From contig JAIRMO010000134.1 of NCBI GenBank assembly GCA_031258625.1, forward strand, positions 1 to 5,624: DNA of 5,624 nt. The letters are read 5' to 3'. The notes under the pieces are model-generated. The model was given only the letters and a program-made list of their open reading frames with translations, was not told the DNA's origin and did no database searches. This DNA comes from Spirochaetaceae bacterium (GTDB lineage Bacteria > Spirochaetota > Spirochaetia > Treponematales > Breznakiellaceae). Made by a program: the position numbers and the translations under genes. Position 1 is the stretch's first letter. Each line of letters begins with the position of its first letter. Positions 1-4,612 of the stretch are shown here, in pieces.

Positions 1-168
1 GTAAAGCTGGCCCATGTGGTCGATGTCGAAAAACCCCAGGGAACGGCGGGTCAGCCGGTGTTCTTCCACCGCCCCCAGGGGGTACTGGATGGGCATATCG
101 AACCCCGCAAAGGCCGCGAACCGGGCCCCCGCCCCTTCATGCCAGGCATGTAACAAGGTTGTTTTCAC
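1..168 (-). CDS. gcvT: Aminomethyltransferase, glycine cleavage T-protein (N-terminal 56 residues, cut by the window edge)
   Basis: Reading the minus strand from a GTG at 168-166 gives 56 uninterrupted codons to the window edge. The translation matches the start of the GcvT family: a KTTLLHAWH opening, then GARFAAFAGFDMPIQY (family form roughly FAGWxMPVQY), then EEHRLTRRSLGFFDIDHMGQ (family form EHxxxRxxxGlFDvsHMGQ). T-protein transfers the methylene carbon of the aminomethyl group on lipoylated H-protein to tetrahydrofolate, releasing ammonia and giving 5,10-methylene-THF, in the cytoplasm. The GTG start is chosen because GAGGAGA lies 4 nt upstream and the family's N-terminus begins there. 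The rest of the protein (usually about 360 residues), including the folate-binding and catalytic Asp region, lies outside the window, as would any gcvH or gcvP genes downstream. Known: family function. Seen: the motifs. No glycine-riboswitch signature was recognised upstream. Confidence 0.93.
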   Translation of the reverse strand, partial: MKTTLLHAWHEGAGARFAAFAGFDMPIQYPLGAVEEHRLTRRSLGFFDIDHMGQLY

Positions 169-172
169 CGTC

Positions 173-179
173 TCTCCTC
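173..179 (-). promoter_or_regulatory. Ribosome binding site of gcvT
   Basis: The minus strand reads GAGGAGA, 4 nt before the GTG start codon. It is a strong Shine-Dalgarno match, and it decides the GTG start, since no ATG lies close by in frame at the conserved N-terminus. Confidence 0.8.
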
Positions 180-184
180 AAAAC

Positions 185-198
185 CGCCGGATCCGGCG
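185..198. promoter_or_regulatory. 14-bp perfect palindrome in the gcvT leader
   Basis: CGCCGGATCCGGCG is a perfect palindrome ending 5 nt upstream of the gcvT Shine-Dalgarno sequence. It sits between the candidate promoter and the ribosome binding site, so it could be an operator for a dimeric repressor or a short hairpin in the leader RNA. Only the symmetry is seen; a regulatory role is inferred. Confidence 0.4.
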
Positions 199-223
199 TC
201 TCATAAACGGAAAGATTTTTGCA

Positions 224-252
224 TAAATATACAAAAATGTCTACCGGCACAA
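224..252 (-). promoter_or_regulatory. Candidate gcvT promoter (weak)
   Basis: On the minus strand TTGTGC (252-247) is followed after 17 nt by TATTTA (229-224). An overlapping TATATT (231-226) would give a spacing of 15 nt. The stretch is AT-rich compared with its surroundings and would give a leader of about 50 nt to the GTG. The hexamers are imperfect, so this is only a candidate. Confidence 0.3.
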
Positions 253-306
253 TGGGGAATGTGCAATAATGAGGAATGAGTAAAGAGGGAATGAAGCATG
301 AGGAAA

Positions 307-324
307 CAGGATAAACGCATAGAA
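307..324 (+). repeat. Left terminal inverted repeat of the MITE-like element
   Basis: CAGGATAAACGCATAGAA is the perfect reverse complement of 502-519. The next bases inward are also partly similar between the arms (TCGTC here, TCGCGTC in the other arm after a two-base offset), so the ancestral repeat may have been somewhat longer. Confidence 0.8.
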
Positions 325-407
325 TCGTCTGCCGCTTGTTTACCGCTATCACAGCAGGGGAAAAGGCTCCCGCGGGAAACGCGCAAGGGATTGAAGCGGA
401 AATACCA

Positions 408-428
408 GGCTTTACCTGCGGTAAAGCC
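408..428. repeat. Perfect hairpin 1 inside the MITE-like element
   Basis: GGCTTTACC (408-416) and GGTAAAGCC (420-428) form a 9-bp perfect stem with a 3-nt TGC loop. No T-run follows on either strand, so it is not a terminator. It may be a fold of the element's DNA or RNA. Confidence 0.65.
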
Positions 429-452
429 GAGGAATTGGAGCGGAAAGCCCGG

Positions 453-475
453 TTTCCGGCGCTTTGCGCCGGAAA
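453..475. repeat. Perfect hairpin 2 inside the MITE-like element
   Basis: TTTCCGGCGC (453-462) and GCGCCGGAAA (466-475) form a 10-bp perfect stem with a TTT loop. The overlapping stretch GGAAA (442-446) can instead pair with TTTCC (453-457), so two mutually exclusive folds are possible. It lacks a downstream T-run. Confidence 0.65.
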
Positions 476-501
476 TGCGCCCAAAAGAGGAGGACGCGAA
501 T

Positions 502-519
502 TTCTATGCGTTTATCCTG
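502..519 (-). repeat. Right terminal inverted repeat of the MITE-like element
   Basis: TTCTATGCGTTTATCCTG is an 18/18 reverse complement of 307-324. It is followed immediately by the second copy of the 10-bp direct repeat CATGAGGAAA. Confidence 0.8.
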
Positions 520-530
520 CATGAGGAAAA

Positions 531-548
531 GGGGACCGCCCGGTCCTC
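531..548. repeat. GC-rich hairpin between the MITE-like element and the LEA2 promoter
   Basis: GGACCG (533-538) and CGGTCC (541-546) pair around a 2-nt centre, and the stem extends outward through a G-T and a G-C pair. It lies just upstream of the LEA2 gene's candidate -35 hexamer. It could be a weak transcription barrier or a protein site; function unknown. Confidence 0.4.
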
Positions 549-558
549 GGGTATACGA

Positions 559-588
559 TTGAATTCGCGCGGAATCTGACGATATTAT
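559..588 (+). promoter_or_regulatory. Candidate promoter of the LEA2 lipoprotein gene, implying a leaderless or near-leaderless mRNA
   Basis: TTGAAT (559-564) and TATTAT (583-588) are spaced by 18 nt. The expected transcription start, about 7 nt past the -10 hexamer, falls at 595-596, on the A of the ATG. The only Shine-Dalgarno-like sequence, AAGGA at 590-594, is 1 nt from the ATG and too close to work normally. Both facts fit a leaderless mRNA, but a different upstream promoter is not excluded. Confidence 0.4.
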
Positions 589-595
589 TAAGGAT

Positions 596-1483
596 ATGAC
601 CAACCTAAAGTTACTATGCTCCCCCTTTTTGGGGGTGATTTTAGCGGGATTCTGCCTGTCCTGCGCGTCCCGGGCCGTCCTGAACCTATCGGCGCCGGCA
701 GCGCCCGGGGAAAAACCTTCGGCGGCGGCTTCCTTTGACCGTATTGAGGCCGGCGATGTAAACCACGTTACCCTTTTTTTTCTGTTGGACCTGCAAAATC
801 CCCGGAACGCCGCCGCCCGTTTGGCAATACAGGACTGGAAGGCCGCGATCAACGGCGTAACCCCCGGTAAAGGCGCCGCCTTAGCCCTGGGGGGGGAGGT
901 CGTCCGGGTGGACGCCGGGGCCTCCCTTCAAATTCCCCTGGAGCTGACCCTGGATTTGGGGGCCCTGTCCCCGGAACATGAGGATTTTGACGAACACCAG
1001 GTAGAATTGGACCTCAACCTGGGCTTTGTTTTTGGCCCCCGGGATACCGCCGGCGTTACGGTTACCGCCCGCGCCGCGTTCCCCAGGATTCGGGAGCCGG
1101 AGTTTTTTATTACCGCCATCGCCATTATGAAGGCGGAACTGATCAATACCCGCTTGAAGGTGAAACTCCGGGTGGATAACCCCAACGGCTTCCCGGTGGA
1201 ACTTTCTTCGTTTTCCTATGAACTTTACGGAGGGGACCGTTTTTGGGCGGACGGGAAAGAAACCGCGGTACTCCTCATCCCCCCCCGGGGTTCCGCAGAA
1301 GCGGAACTTTCCCTGGTGATGAATTTTATCAATATGCGGCGGGATATTTTGGATCAGATCATCTCCATGGGGCAGGTCAATTACCGGTTTACCGGAGAGG
1401 CCGCGGTACGTACCAACCAGGAATTACTCCCCTGTTTTCCGGTGAACTTTGACCGTTCGGGGAATTCGGCGGTGATCGATTAG
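596..1483 (+). CDS. Lipoprotein with two tandem LEA2 (WHy-type) domains
   Basis: This 295-residue protein starts with a short lipoprotein-type signal peptide: Lys5, a hydrophobic core and a probable lipobox ending at Cys23 (CLSC; loose, as accepted in spirochaetes). Cys20 is a second but weaker candidate. Two LEA14/WHy-like beta-sandwich repeats follow. Repeat 1 (about 45-160) contains LDLQNPRN and a bounded IPLELTLDLG strand pair. Repeat 2 (about 170-285) contains LRVDNPNGFPVEL and a matching AEAELSLVMNF strand. The NPN/NPR motif after a hydrophobic strand is the family hallmark. Bacterial LEA2 proteins are envelope-associated and poorly understood; no enzymatic residues are visible. It is divergent from gcvT, so the two are not in one operon, and it ends at a strong hairpin terminator. 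The ATG at 596 is preferred because later TTG or GTG starts would remove the signal peptide's charged end. The fold call is sound; the role is unknown. Confidence 0.82.
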   Translation: MTNLKLLCSPFLGVILAGFCLSCASRAVLNLSAPAAPGEKPSAAASFDRIEAGDVNHVTLFFLLDLQNPRNAAARLAIQDWKAAINGVTPGKGAALALGGEVVRVDAGASLQIPLELTLDLGALSPEHEDFDEHQVELDLNLGFVFGPRDTAGVTVTARAAFPRIREPEFFITAIAIMKAELINTRLKVKLRVDNPNGFPVELSSFSYELYGGDRFWADGKETAVLLIPPRGSAEAELSLVMNFINMRRDILDQIISMGQVNYRFTGEAAVRTNQELLPCFPVNFDRSGNSAVID

Positions 1484-1501
1484 GGCCATAGGCCCTTTTA
1501 G

Positions 1502-1543
1502 GCCCCTGGAGCGCCCGCCGGCGGGTTTCCTGCCCCTGGAGCG
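1502..1543 (+). repeat. 12-bp direct repeat flanking a GC palindrome
   Basis: GCCCCTGGAGCG occurs at 1502-1513 and again at 1532-1543, a period of 30 bp. The palindrome CCCGCCGGCGGG lies between the copies. It may be an internal duplication within a dispersed intergenic repeat. No function is assigned. Confidence 0.55.
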
Positions 1544-1556
1544 GGCGGCAGAAAAC

Positions 1557-1603
1557 GGGCCGCGCTCCCCTTCGAGGGCGAAGGGGGGAGCGGCCCATTC
1601 TTT
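1557..1603. terminator. Strong, probably bidirectional rho-independent terminator
   Basis: The arms 1557-1574 (starts GGGCCGC, ends CTTCG) and 1579-1596 pair over 18 positions with one mismatch and one G-T pair around a 4-nt AGGG loop. On the plus strand ATTCTTT follows, 74 nt past the LEA2 stop codon. On the minus strand GTTTTC follows the same stem, so it can also end the Asp-box lipoprotein transcript coming the other way. Both T-tracts are short and interrupted, so efficiency is uncertain. Confidence 0.65.
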
Positions 1604-1652
1604 ACTCGCCCCGAGTCAGGGGCCTGAAACCCCCTATGGGGGCCCGGTCCGT

Positions 1653-4124
1653 TTATGGTTTTTCTACCGGTTCACCGTATGTAAAACTCTGTAGGAAGGC
1701 GGACTTCGCGCTCTGCCAGGTGTCGCCGAGGTCATCGGACCAGTAGACGCTCGACCAAGCCCCAAACAGGAATCTGCCCTTAGCCCCATAGTTCTCTATG
1801 TAAATTCCATTATAGTAGCCGGTGCTTGGAGCGGATGATACTTTTTTCCAAGTAACGCCTTTGTCCGTGGACTTGTACATACCATAGTTGTAGTTGGTCT
1901 CCTCCGTTCCCATTAAGAACCTATCGTACCCGAAAACCAGCGCGTGTGGGATCCGCCTACCGAAGGCTGCCTGCTTGGTCCATGTCGTACCATCCGGGGA
2001 CCAGTACGTGTTCCCCCCCTCCTGGACCATGAGGAACCCGCCGTCCCCATAGGCGGTCTTCCTATAATTAGTAATTGGCATATTCACGGTCGATGAAGTC
2101 GAGAACGAACTCCCATTCGAGGAATAAATGGTCTTACTGACCGCGGTATGAAGTAAGTAGTTCTGGTCATTAGCGCCATACGACGTATAATAATAATCCG
2201 GGTTTTCCGCATAGTTGGGAATTCCCACAAATGTACCGGCGGCTGCACCGGCGTTTTTCCCAAAGACGAGGCCGGCCCAGCGAATATCCTGCAGGCCCGA
2301 CGGCAGGGGCTTCGCAGTCCAGGTCTTGCCGTCGGAGGACACGAAGGCGTCCTTAAGCATGAGGGGAAGCGCGACGAATTGGCCGTTCCCATAGGCCACA
2401 TGACGCAGAAGGGAGGGGGTATCCAAAGTCCCCGCCGTCCAGGTCTCCCCGCCGTCATCGGACCAGAGGGTTTTATCGCCAAGAGAAGCAGGAAGCAACC
2501 CGTCGCCCGGAGTGCCCAGAACCGCCGCAAACCGGCCGTTCCCATAGGCTATGTCCTCCACCCTCGTATAGGCGTTTACCTGCGGCACCGTCCCCCTTAT
2601 CCAGGTTTCCCCGCCGTCGCCGGACCAGAAGATCGAACCCACTATGGTGTTAGTCTTCGCGACGATCCTGCCCTTAAATTCCGTATTGATCTTGACCGGG
2701 GCGCTTACATCCGAGCCCTGGCATATCAGGACATACACGTCATATACGTCTTCCCCGGGAAGCGTTATCTCTTTATCCAGGTGGTTCCCGGCGGCCACCG
2801 CTCCCAAACTCCCGGTATAAGCGGACAGGTATTCGGGGGCGCCGGCACCGGGGGGTGTTATTGTGTAATACACTCCCGCGTACCCCGTATACCCATCGGT
2901 AGTAAACCGTATGTTCCTTTGGGGAGAGGCCGGCTGCTTCCAGGAAAGCGCCCCGTCCTTGATCAGCAGCGCCGCGTTCGGGTCTGAGGGTACCTGCGTT
3001 TCCGTCCGAGGCCCCACCACGAACTGTACCGCCCCGTTGGCGTTGGCATGGGGGTTGGAACCGGCGTCCGTCCCAAAGTGGGCAAAATCCGTGTTCCCGT
3101 CCGGGGCCTGGTCGTTCACCCCGTTCCGTATGATCCAGGTGGGCGCCTGGCCCCCATCCAGATCGAATGCCGTATCCACCCGTTTCCCGCTATAGGCTAT
3201 TCGCCAATCGTGGGGAGAAATCAGGTCAAAGGGTACATATTCCACGTTGAAGTTCACCGCCCCCCATTTCCCTGTCGTTTGGGTATAGGCCGATATATCC
3301 CACTCGATAACATTCGATATGGCCGTAACCGCCGGTGAAGGTAAAGGTAAAACAACAGTCCCATCGGACATTGTAAAGGTCAGTCCCCGGACATTGAGAT
3401 GCCTGTCGGTATAGCGGTCTCGTTCCAGCTCGTACCAGGGGTTTTCCATTATCGCTTGGGCCACCCGCAGCCGATCTAACCCGTCGGTCCCTTCATTGGT
3501 CCGTCGGATAGTCCATTCGACCTTCCAGTCTCCCGGGGAGAGGTCAGCCGGATGCGGGATCCCATCCACGACGACCGGTTCGACGATCCGCCCGGTCCCT
3601 GACGGTCCCCAGTCGACAAAGACGGTATTCACCACCAGGGGATACATCTCGATATTTATATCGGTGTGCCCCTCGGTGTTCAGGGGACATTCCGTTAAGC
3701 CCACGTTCAGCAGGGTCGGCGCGGAAGCGCCCGTTTCCCAATGGCCCATGAGCAGGAAGAAGGCGTAGGTCCTCCCCAGGGGGAGGGCGTCAATCCTAAT
3801 CGTCTCGCTTTGGTGGATCTCGGCAAAGCCCATGATTTTCTTGCTGGCGGTATCCAGGACAATAAGCTGGGCGAAGTTGCGGACCCCGGTCCCCGCTTTG
3901 AGCTTATCCCGGGGGAGGCCGGCGATACTTCGGGAAGAACCGTCCCCGCCCACGGCGATGGAAACGATAAAGGGCTCGATGTCGTTAAAGGCCGCGGCGG
4001 CGATATCGGTACCGGATTCCCTGGCGGGGGAAAGGATGGCGCTATTGGGGTTAAAACAGGCTGAACCCGCGAGGGCTAGAAGGATATCGAATACGAAACA
4101 GATCGTTGTTTTTGAGCTTTTCAT
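1653..4124 (-). CDS. Large predicted lipoprotein with seven C-terminal Asp-box (BNR) repeats, likely a surface beta-propeller
   Basis: This is an 823-residue exported protein. The N-terminus has basic residues, a hydrophobic stretch and a probable loose lipobox ending at Cys23 (AGSAC). Residues about 45-480 look beta-rich and match nothing I recognise. From about 490 onward come short repeats of Asp-box type (SxDxGxTW): WSGDGGETW at 500, WSDDGGETW at 554, SSDGKTW at 596, a degenerate YSSNGSSF at 667, WSPDGTTW at 708, KSTDKGVTW at 751 and WSDDLGDTW at 795. Most spacings are 41-54 residues, and the blades are separated by AYGNGRF-like segments. Asp-boxes are structural turns in sialidase, sortilin and Ycf48-like propellers, so they do not prove enzyme activity; I see no sialidase catalytic set. 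Seven boxes suggest seven blades. The start is supported by AGGGAG 6 nt before the ATG. It has its own promoter and converges on the LEA2 gene. Binding or adhesion at the cell surface is a guess. Confidence 0.82.
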   Translation of the reverse strand: MKSSKTTICFVFDILLALAGSACFNPNSAILSPARESGTDIAAAAFNDIEPFIVSIAVGGDGSSRSIAGLPRDKLKAGTGVRNFAQLIVLDTASKKIMGFAEIHQSETIRIDALPLGRTYAFFLLMGHWETGASAPTLLNVGLTECPLNTEGHTDINIEMYPLVVNTVFVDWGPSGTGRIVEPVVVDGIPHPADLSPGDWKVEWTIRRTNEGTDGLDRLRVAQAIMENPWYELERDRYTDRHLNVRGLTFTMSDGTVVLPLPSPAVTAISNVIEWDISAYTQTTGKWGAVNFNVEYVPFDLISPHDWRIAYSGKRVDTAFDLDGGQAPTWIIRNGVNDQAPDGNTDFAHFGTDAGSNPHANANGAVQFVVGPRTETQVPSDPNAALLIKDGALSWKQPASPQRNIRFTTDGYTGYAGVYYTITPPGAGAPEYLSAYTGSLGAVAAGNHLDKEITLPGEDVYDVYVLICQGSDVSAPVKINTEFKGRIVAKTNTIVGSIFWSGDGGETWIRGTVPQVNAYTRVEDIAYGNGRFAAVLGTPGDGLLPASLGDKTLWSDDGGETWTAGTLDTPSLLRHVAYGNGQFVALPLMLKDAFVSSDGKTWTAKPLPSGLQDIRWAGLVFGKNAGAAAGTFVGIPNYAENPDYYYTSYGANDQNYLLHTAVSKTIYSSNGSSFSTSSTVNMPITNYRKTAYGDGGFLMVQEGGNTYWSPDGTTWTKQAAFGRRIPHALVFGYDRFLMGTEETNYNYGMYKSTDKGVTWKKVSSAPSTGYYNGIYIENYGAKGRFLFGAWSSVYWSDDLGDTWQSAKSAFLQSFTYGEPVEKP
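1716..2627 (-). repeat. Coding region of the seven Asp-box repeats
   Basis: This part of the gene encodes residues 500-803. Two blades still resemble each other at DNA level: 2439-2468 and 2601-2630 agree at 26 of 30 positions by hand alignment. That suggests the first two boxes arose by, or are kept similar through, internal duplication, while the others have diverged. Confidence 0.6.
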
Positions 4125-4382
4125 ATAAAACTCCCTATATTTTTAAATATTCCGGCGCGGATCGCCGACAGTCCCGTGATTGATGTAACGATGATTCCTA
4201 AAAACTTATGCGGGGGAAGTAAAGAACACTGGTCTATCTGCCGAAACGGATAGGATCCGGTCGTAAAATATTTTTAAATTAATACATCTCCTTAATACGC
4301 TTGGTTTTGTTCCAGTAAATCTCAGGAAGCCGGACACGCACAACCGGTCCCCCCAAAACTAAAATTTTGAAACCAACCTCTT
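4125..4382 (-). other. Long 5' leader (about 255 nt) of the Asp-box lipoprotein gene
   Basis: From the promoter at 4388-4416 the expected transcript start is near 4381, leaving about 255 nt before the ATG. The leader holds small stems: CGGAT-AGG-ATCCG (4247-4259), CGGCG-CGGAT-CGCCG (4153-4167) and ATATTT-TT-AAATAT (4137-4150) beside the ribosome binding site. The 12-mer ATATTTTTAAAT occurs twice (4137-4148 and 4268-4279, plus-strand reading). I do not recognise a known riboswitch. No convincing small gene is present. Confidence 0.45.
4131..4136 (-). promoter_or_regulatory. Ribosome binding site of the Asp-box lipoprotein gene
   Basis: The minus strand reads AGGGAG with a 6-nt TTTTAT spacer before the ATG at 4124-4122. 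This supports that start. An AT-rich palindrome ATATTTTTAAATAT (4137-4150) directly upstream could pair in the RNA and sit next to the site. Confidence 0.75.
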
Positions 4383-4387
4383 TTATA

Positions 4388-4416
4388 ATTATAGATTTTA
4401 TATTTCAAAAAATCAA
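4388..4416 (-). promoter_or_regulatory. Sigma-70-type promoter of the Asp-box lipoprotein gene
   Basis: On the minus strand TTGATT (4416-4411) is separated by exactly 17 nt from a consensus TATAAT (4393-4388). The spacer and flanks are strongly AT-rich, with runs of seven A/T bases just upstream (4419-4433) that could act as an UP-like element. It is the best promoter match in the window, placed in the only long intergenic gap upstream of the gene. Confidence 0.7.
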
Positions 4417-4418
4417 GC

Positions 4419-4448
4419 AAAAAAACAAAAAAACGGGTTCGGATCCGA
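4419..4448 (-). terminator. Possible weak terminator: palindrome followed by T7-G-T7
   Basis: The minus strand reads the 10-bp palindrome TCGGATCCGA (4448-4439), then ACCCG, then seven T, G and seven T (4433-4419). The T-run is right for rho-independent termination of the upstream Ig-like gene, but the stem is short, so the stronger hairpins at 4479-4573 may be needed. The A/T run may equally serve the adjoining promoter. Confidence 0.3.
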
Positions 4449-4478
4449 TACTATTTTTTATTCGATGGGGGTTTAACA

Positions 4479-4573
4479 CCCAAGAACCCTCCCCCGCGAA
4501 AGCGGGCTCTTGGGTTGGTTGATTCGGGAGTGTTGGGTCAGACCCCAAAGGGGCGGCCCCCCCGAAGGGGGGC
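4479..4573 (-). terminator. Cluster of very stable hairpins after the Ig-like gene; candidate terminator and possible dispersed repeat
   Basis: On the minus strand, 40 nt after the stop codon, GCCCCCC-TTCG-GGGGGGC (4573-4556) forms a 7-bp all-GC stem capped by a UUCG tetraloop, one of the most stable RNA loops known. A small CCCC-TTT-GGGG stem (4553-4543) follows. Then comes a larger stem pairing 4508-4514 with 4479-4485 and 4502-4506 with 4493-4497, with a 7-nt versus 1-nt internal bulge. None is followed directly by a T-run, so they may protect the mRNA 3' end or act with the T-tract near 4433. The compact arrangement is typical of intergenic repeats, but copy number cannot be judged from one window. 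Confidence 0.45.
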
Positions 4574-4612
4574 TTCGCTCAAAACCGTCGCCCCCGCGTC
4601 ATCACATTCATC

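Larger units (their letters stand above)
297..529. mobile_element. MITE-like non-autonomous element with 18-bp terminal inverted repeats and 10-bp flanking direct repeat
   Basis: The left terminal repeat CAGGATAAACGCATAGAA (307-324) and right terminal repeat TTCTATGCGTTTATCCTG (502-519) are perfect reverse complements. The identical 10-mer CATGAGGAAA abuts both outer ends, at 297-306 and 520-529 (11 bp if the G at 296/519 is counted). Terminal repeats directly bounded by a direct duplication are what a transposition leaves. The 213-bp body has no transposase gene, so movement would need a transposase in trans. An 18-bp repeat with a 10-11-bp duplication is within the range known for IS4-type elements, but no family can be fixed from this. 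It lies in the gcvT/LEA2 intergenic region and could affect expression of either. The alternative is a structured regulatory or RNA element whose flanking repeat is coincidental. Confidence 0.6.
180..595. other. Gene-free divergent intergenic region between gcvT and the LEA2 lipoprotein gene
   Basis: No convincing gene lies here. The open frames that cross it (for example 298-579 plus and 137-484 minus) resemble no family I recognise, lack good ribosome sites, and are created by the inverted repeats: both strands encode QDKRIE from opposite arms of the same repeat. The content is the gcvT leader and promoter region (about 180-252), a short AT-rich spacer, a MITE-like element with flanking direct repeats (297-529), a GC-rich hairpin (531-548) and the promoter region of the LEA2 gene (559-588). 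Confidence 0.75.
1484..1652. other. Convergent intergenic region dense in GC-rich inverted and direct repeats
   Basis: Between the ends of the two converging genes lie a perfect 12-bp palindrome CCCGCCGGCGGG (1514-1525), a direct repeat GCCCCTGGAGCG at 1502-1513 and 1532-1543, a CGCCCGC/GCGGGCG inverted pair (1512-1518 and 1541-1547), the large terminator hairpin (1557-1596), ACTCG-CCC-CGAGT (1604-1616) and a CCCCC/GGGGG hairpin (1630-1642). No coding potential is seen. Confidence 0.65.

Noticed and set aside
169..300. Glycine riboswitch upstream of gcvT
   Set aside because: Glycine riboswitches are common before gcvT, so I looked on the minus strand. The conserved aptamer segments are absent by eye and the region is AT-rich with only one short palindrome. 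A covariance-model search would be decisive.
298..579. 93-residue plus-strand open frame (and 137-484, 412-852 minus) in the gcvT/LEA2 gap
   Set aside because: They lie across the inverted-repeat element. Both strands encode QDKRIE from opposite arms, there is no good ribosome site, the composition is unlike a real protein, and no family is recognisable.
2379..2987. 202-residue plus-strand open frame and other long frames inside 1653-4124
   Set aside because: They are antisense or out-of-frame shadows of the Asp-box lipoprotein gene, whose frame shows a signal peptide, a ribosome site and regular repeats.
4279..4404. A 41-codon open stretch on the minus strand in the Asp-box gene leader (ending IKEMY)
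   Set aside because: It reads like a protein tail, but it has no usable start codon with a ribosome site, overlaps the TATAAT of a good promoter, and begins right after a TGA. It may be a remnant, but it cannot be supported as a gene.
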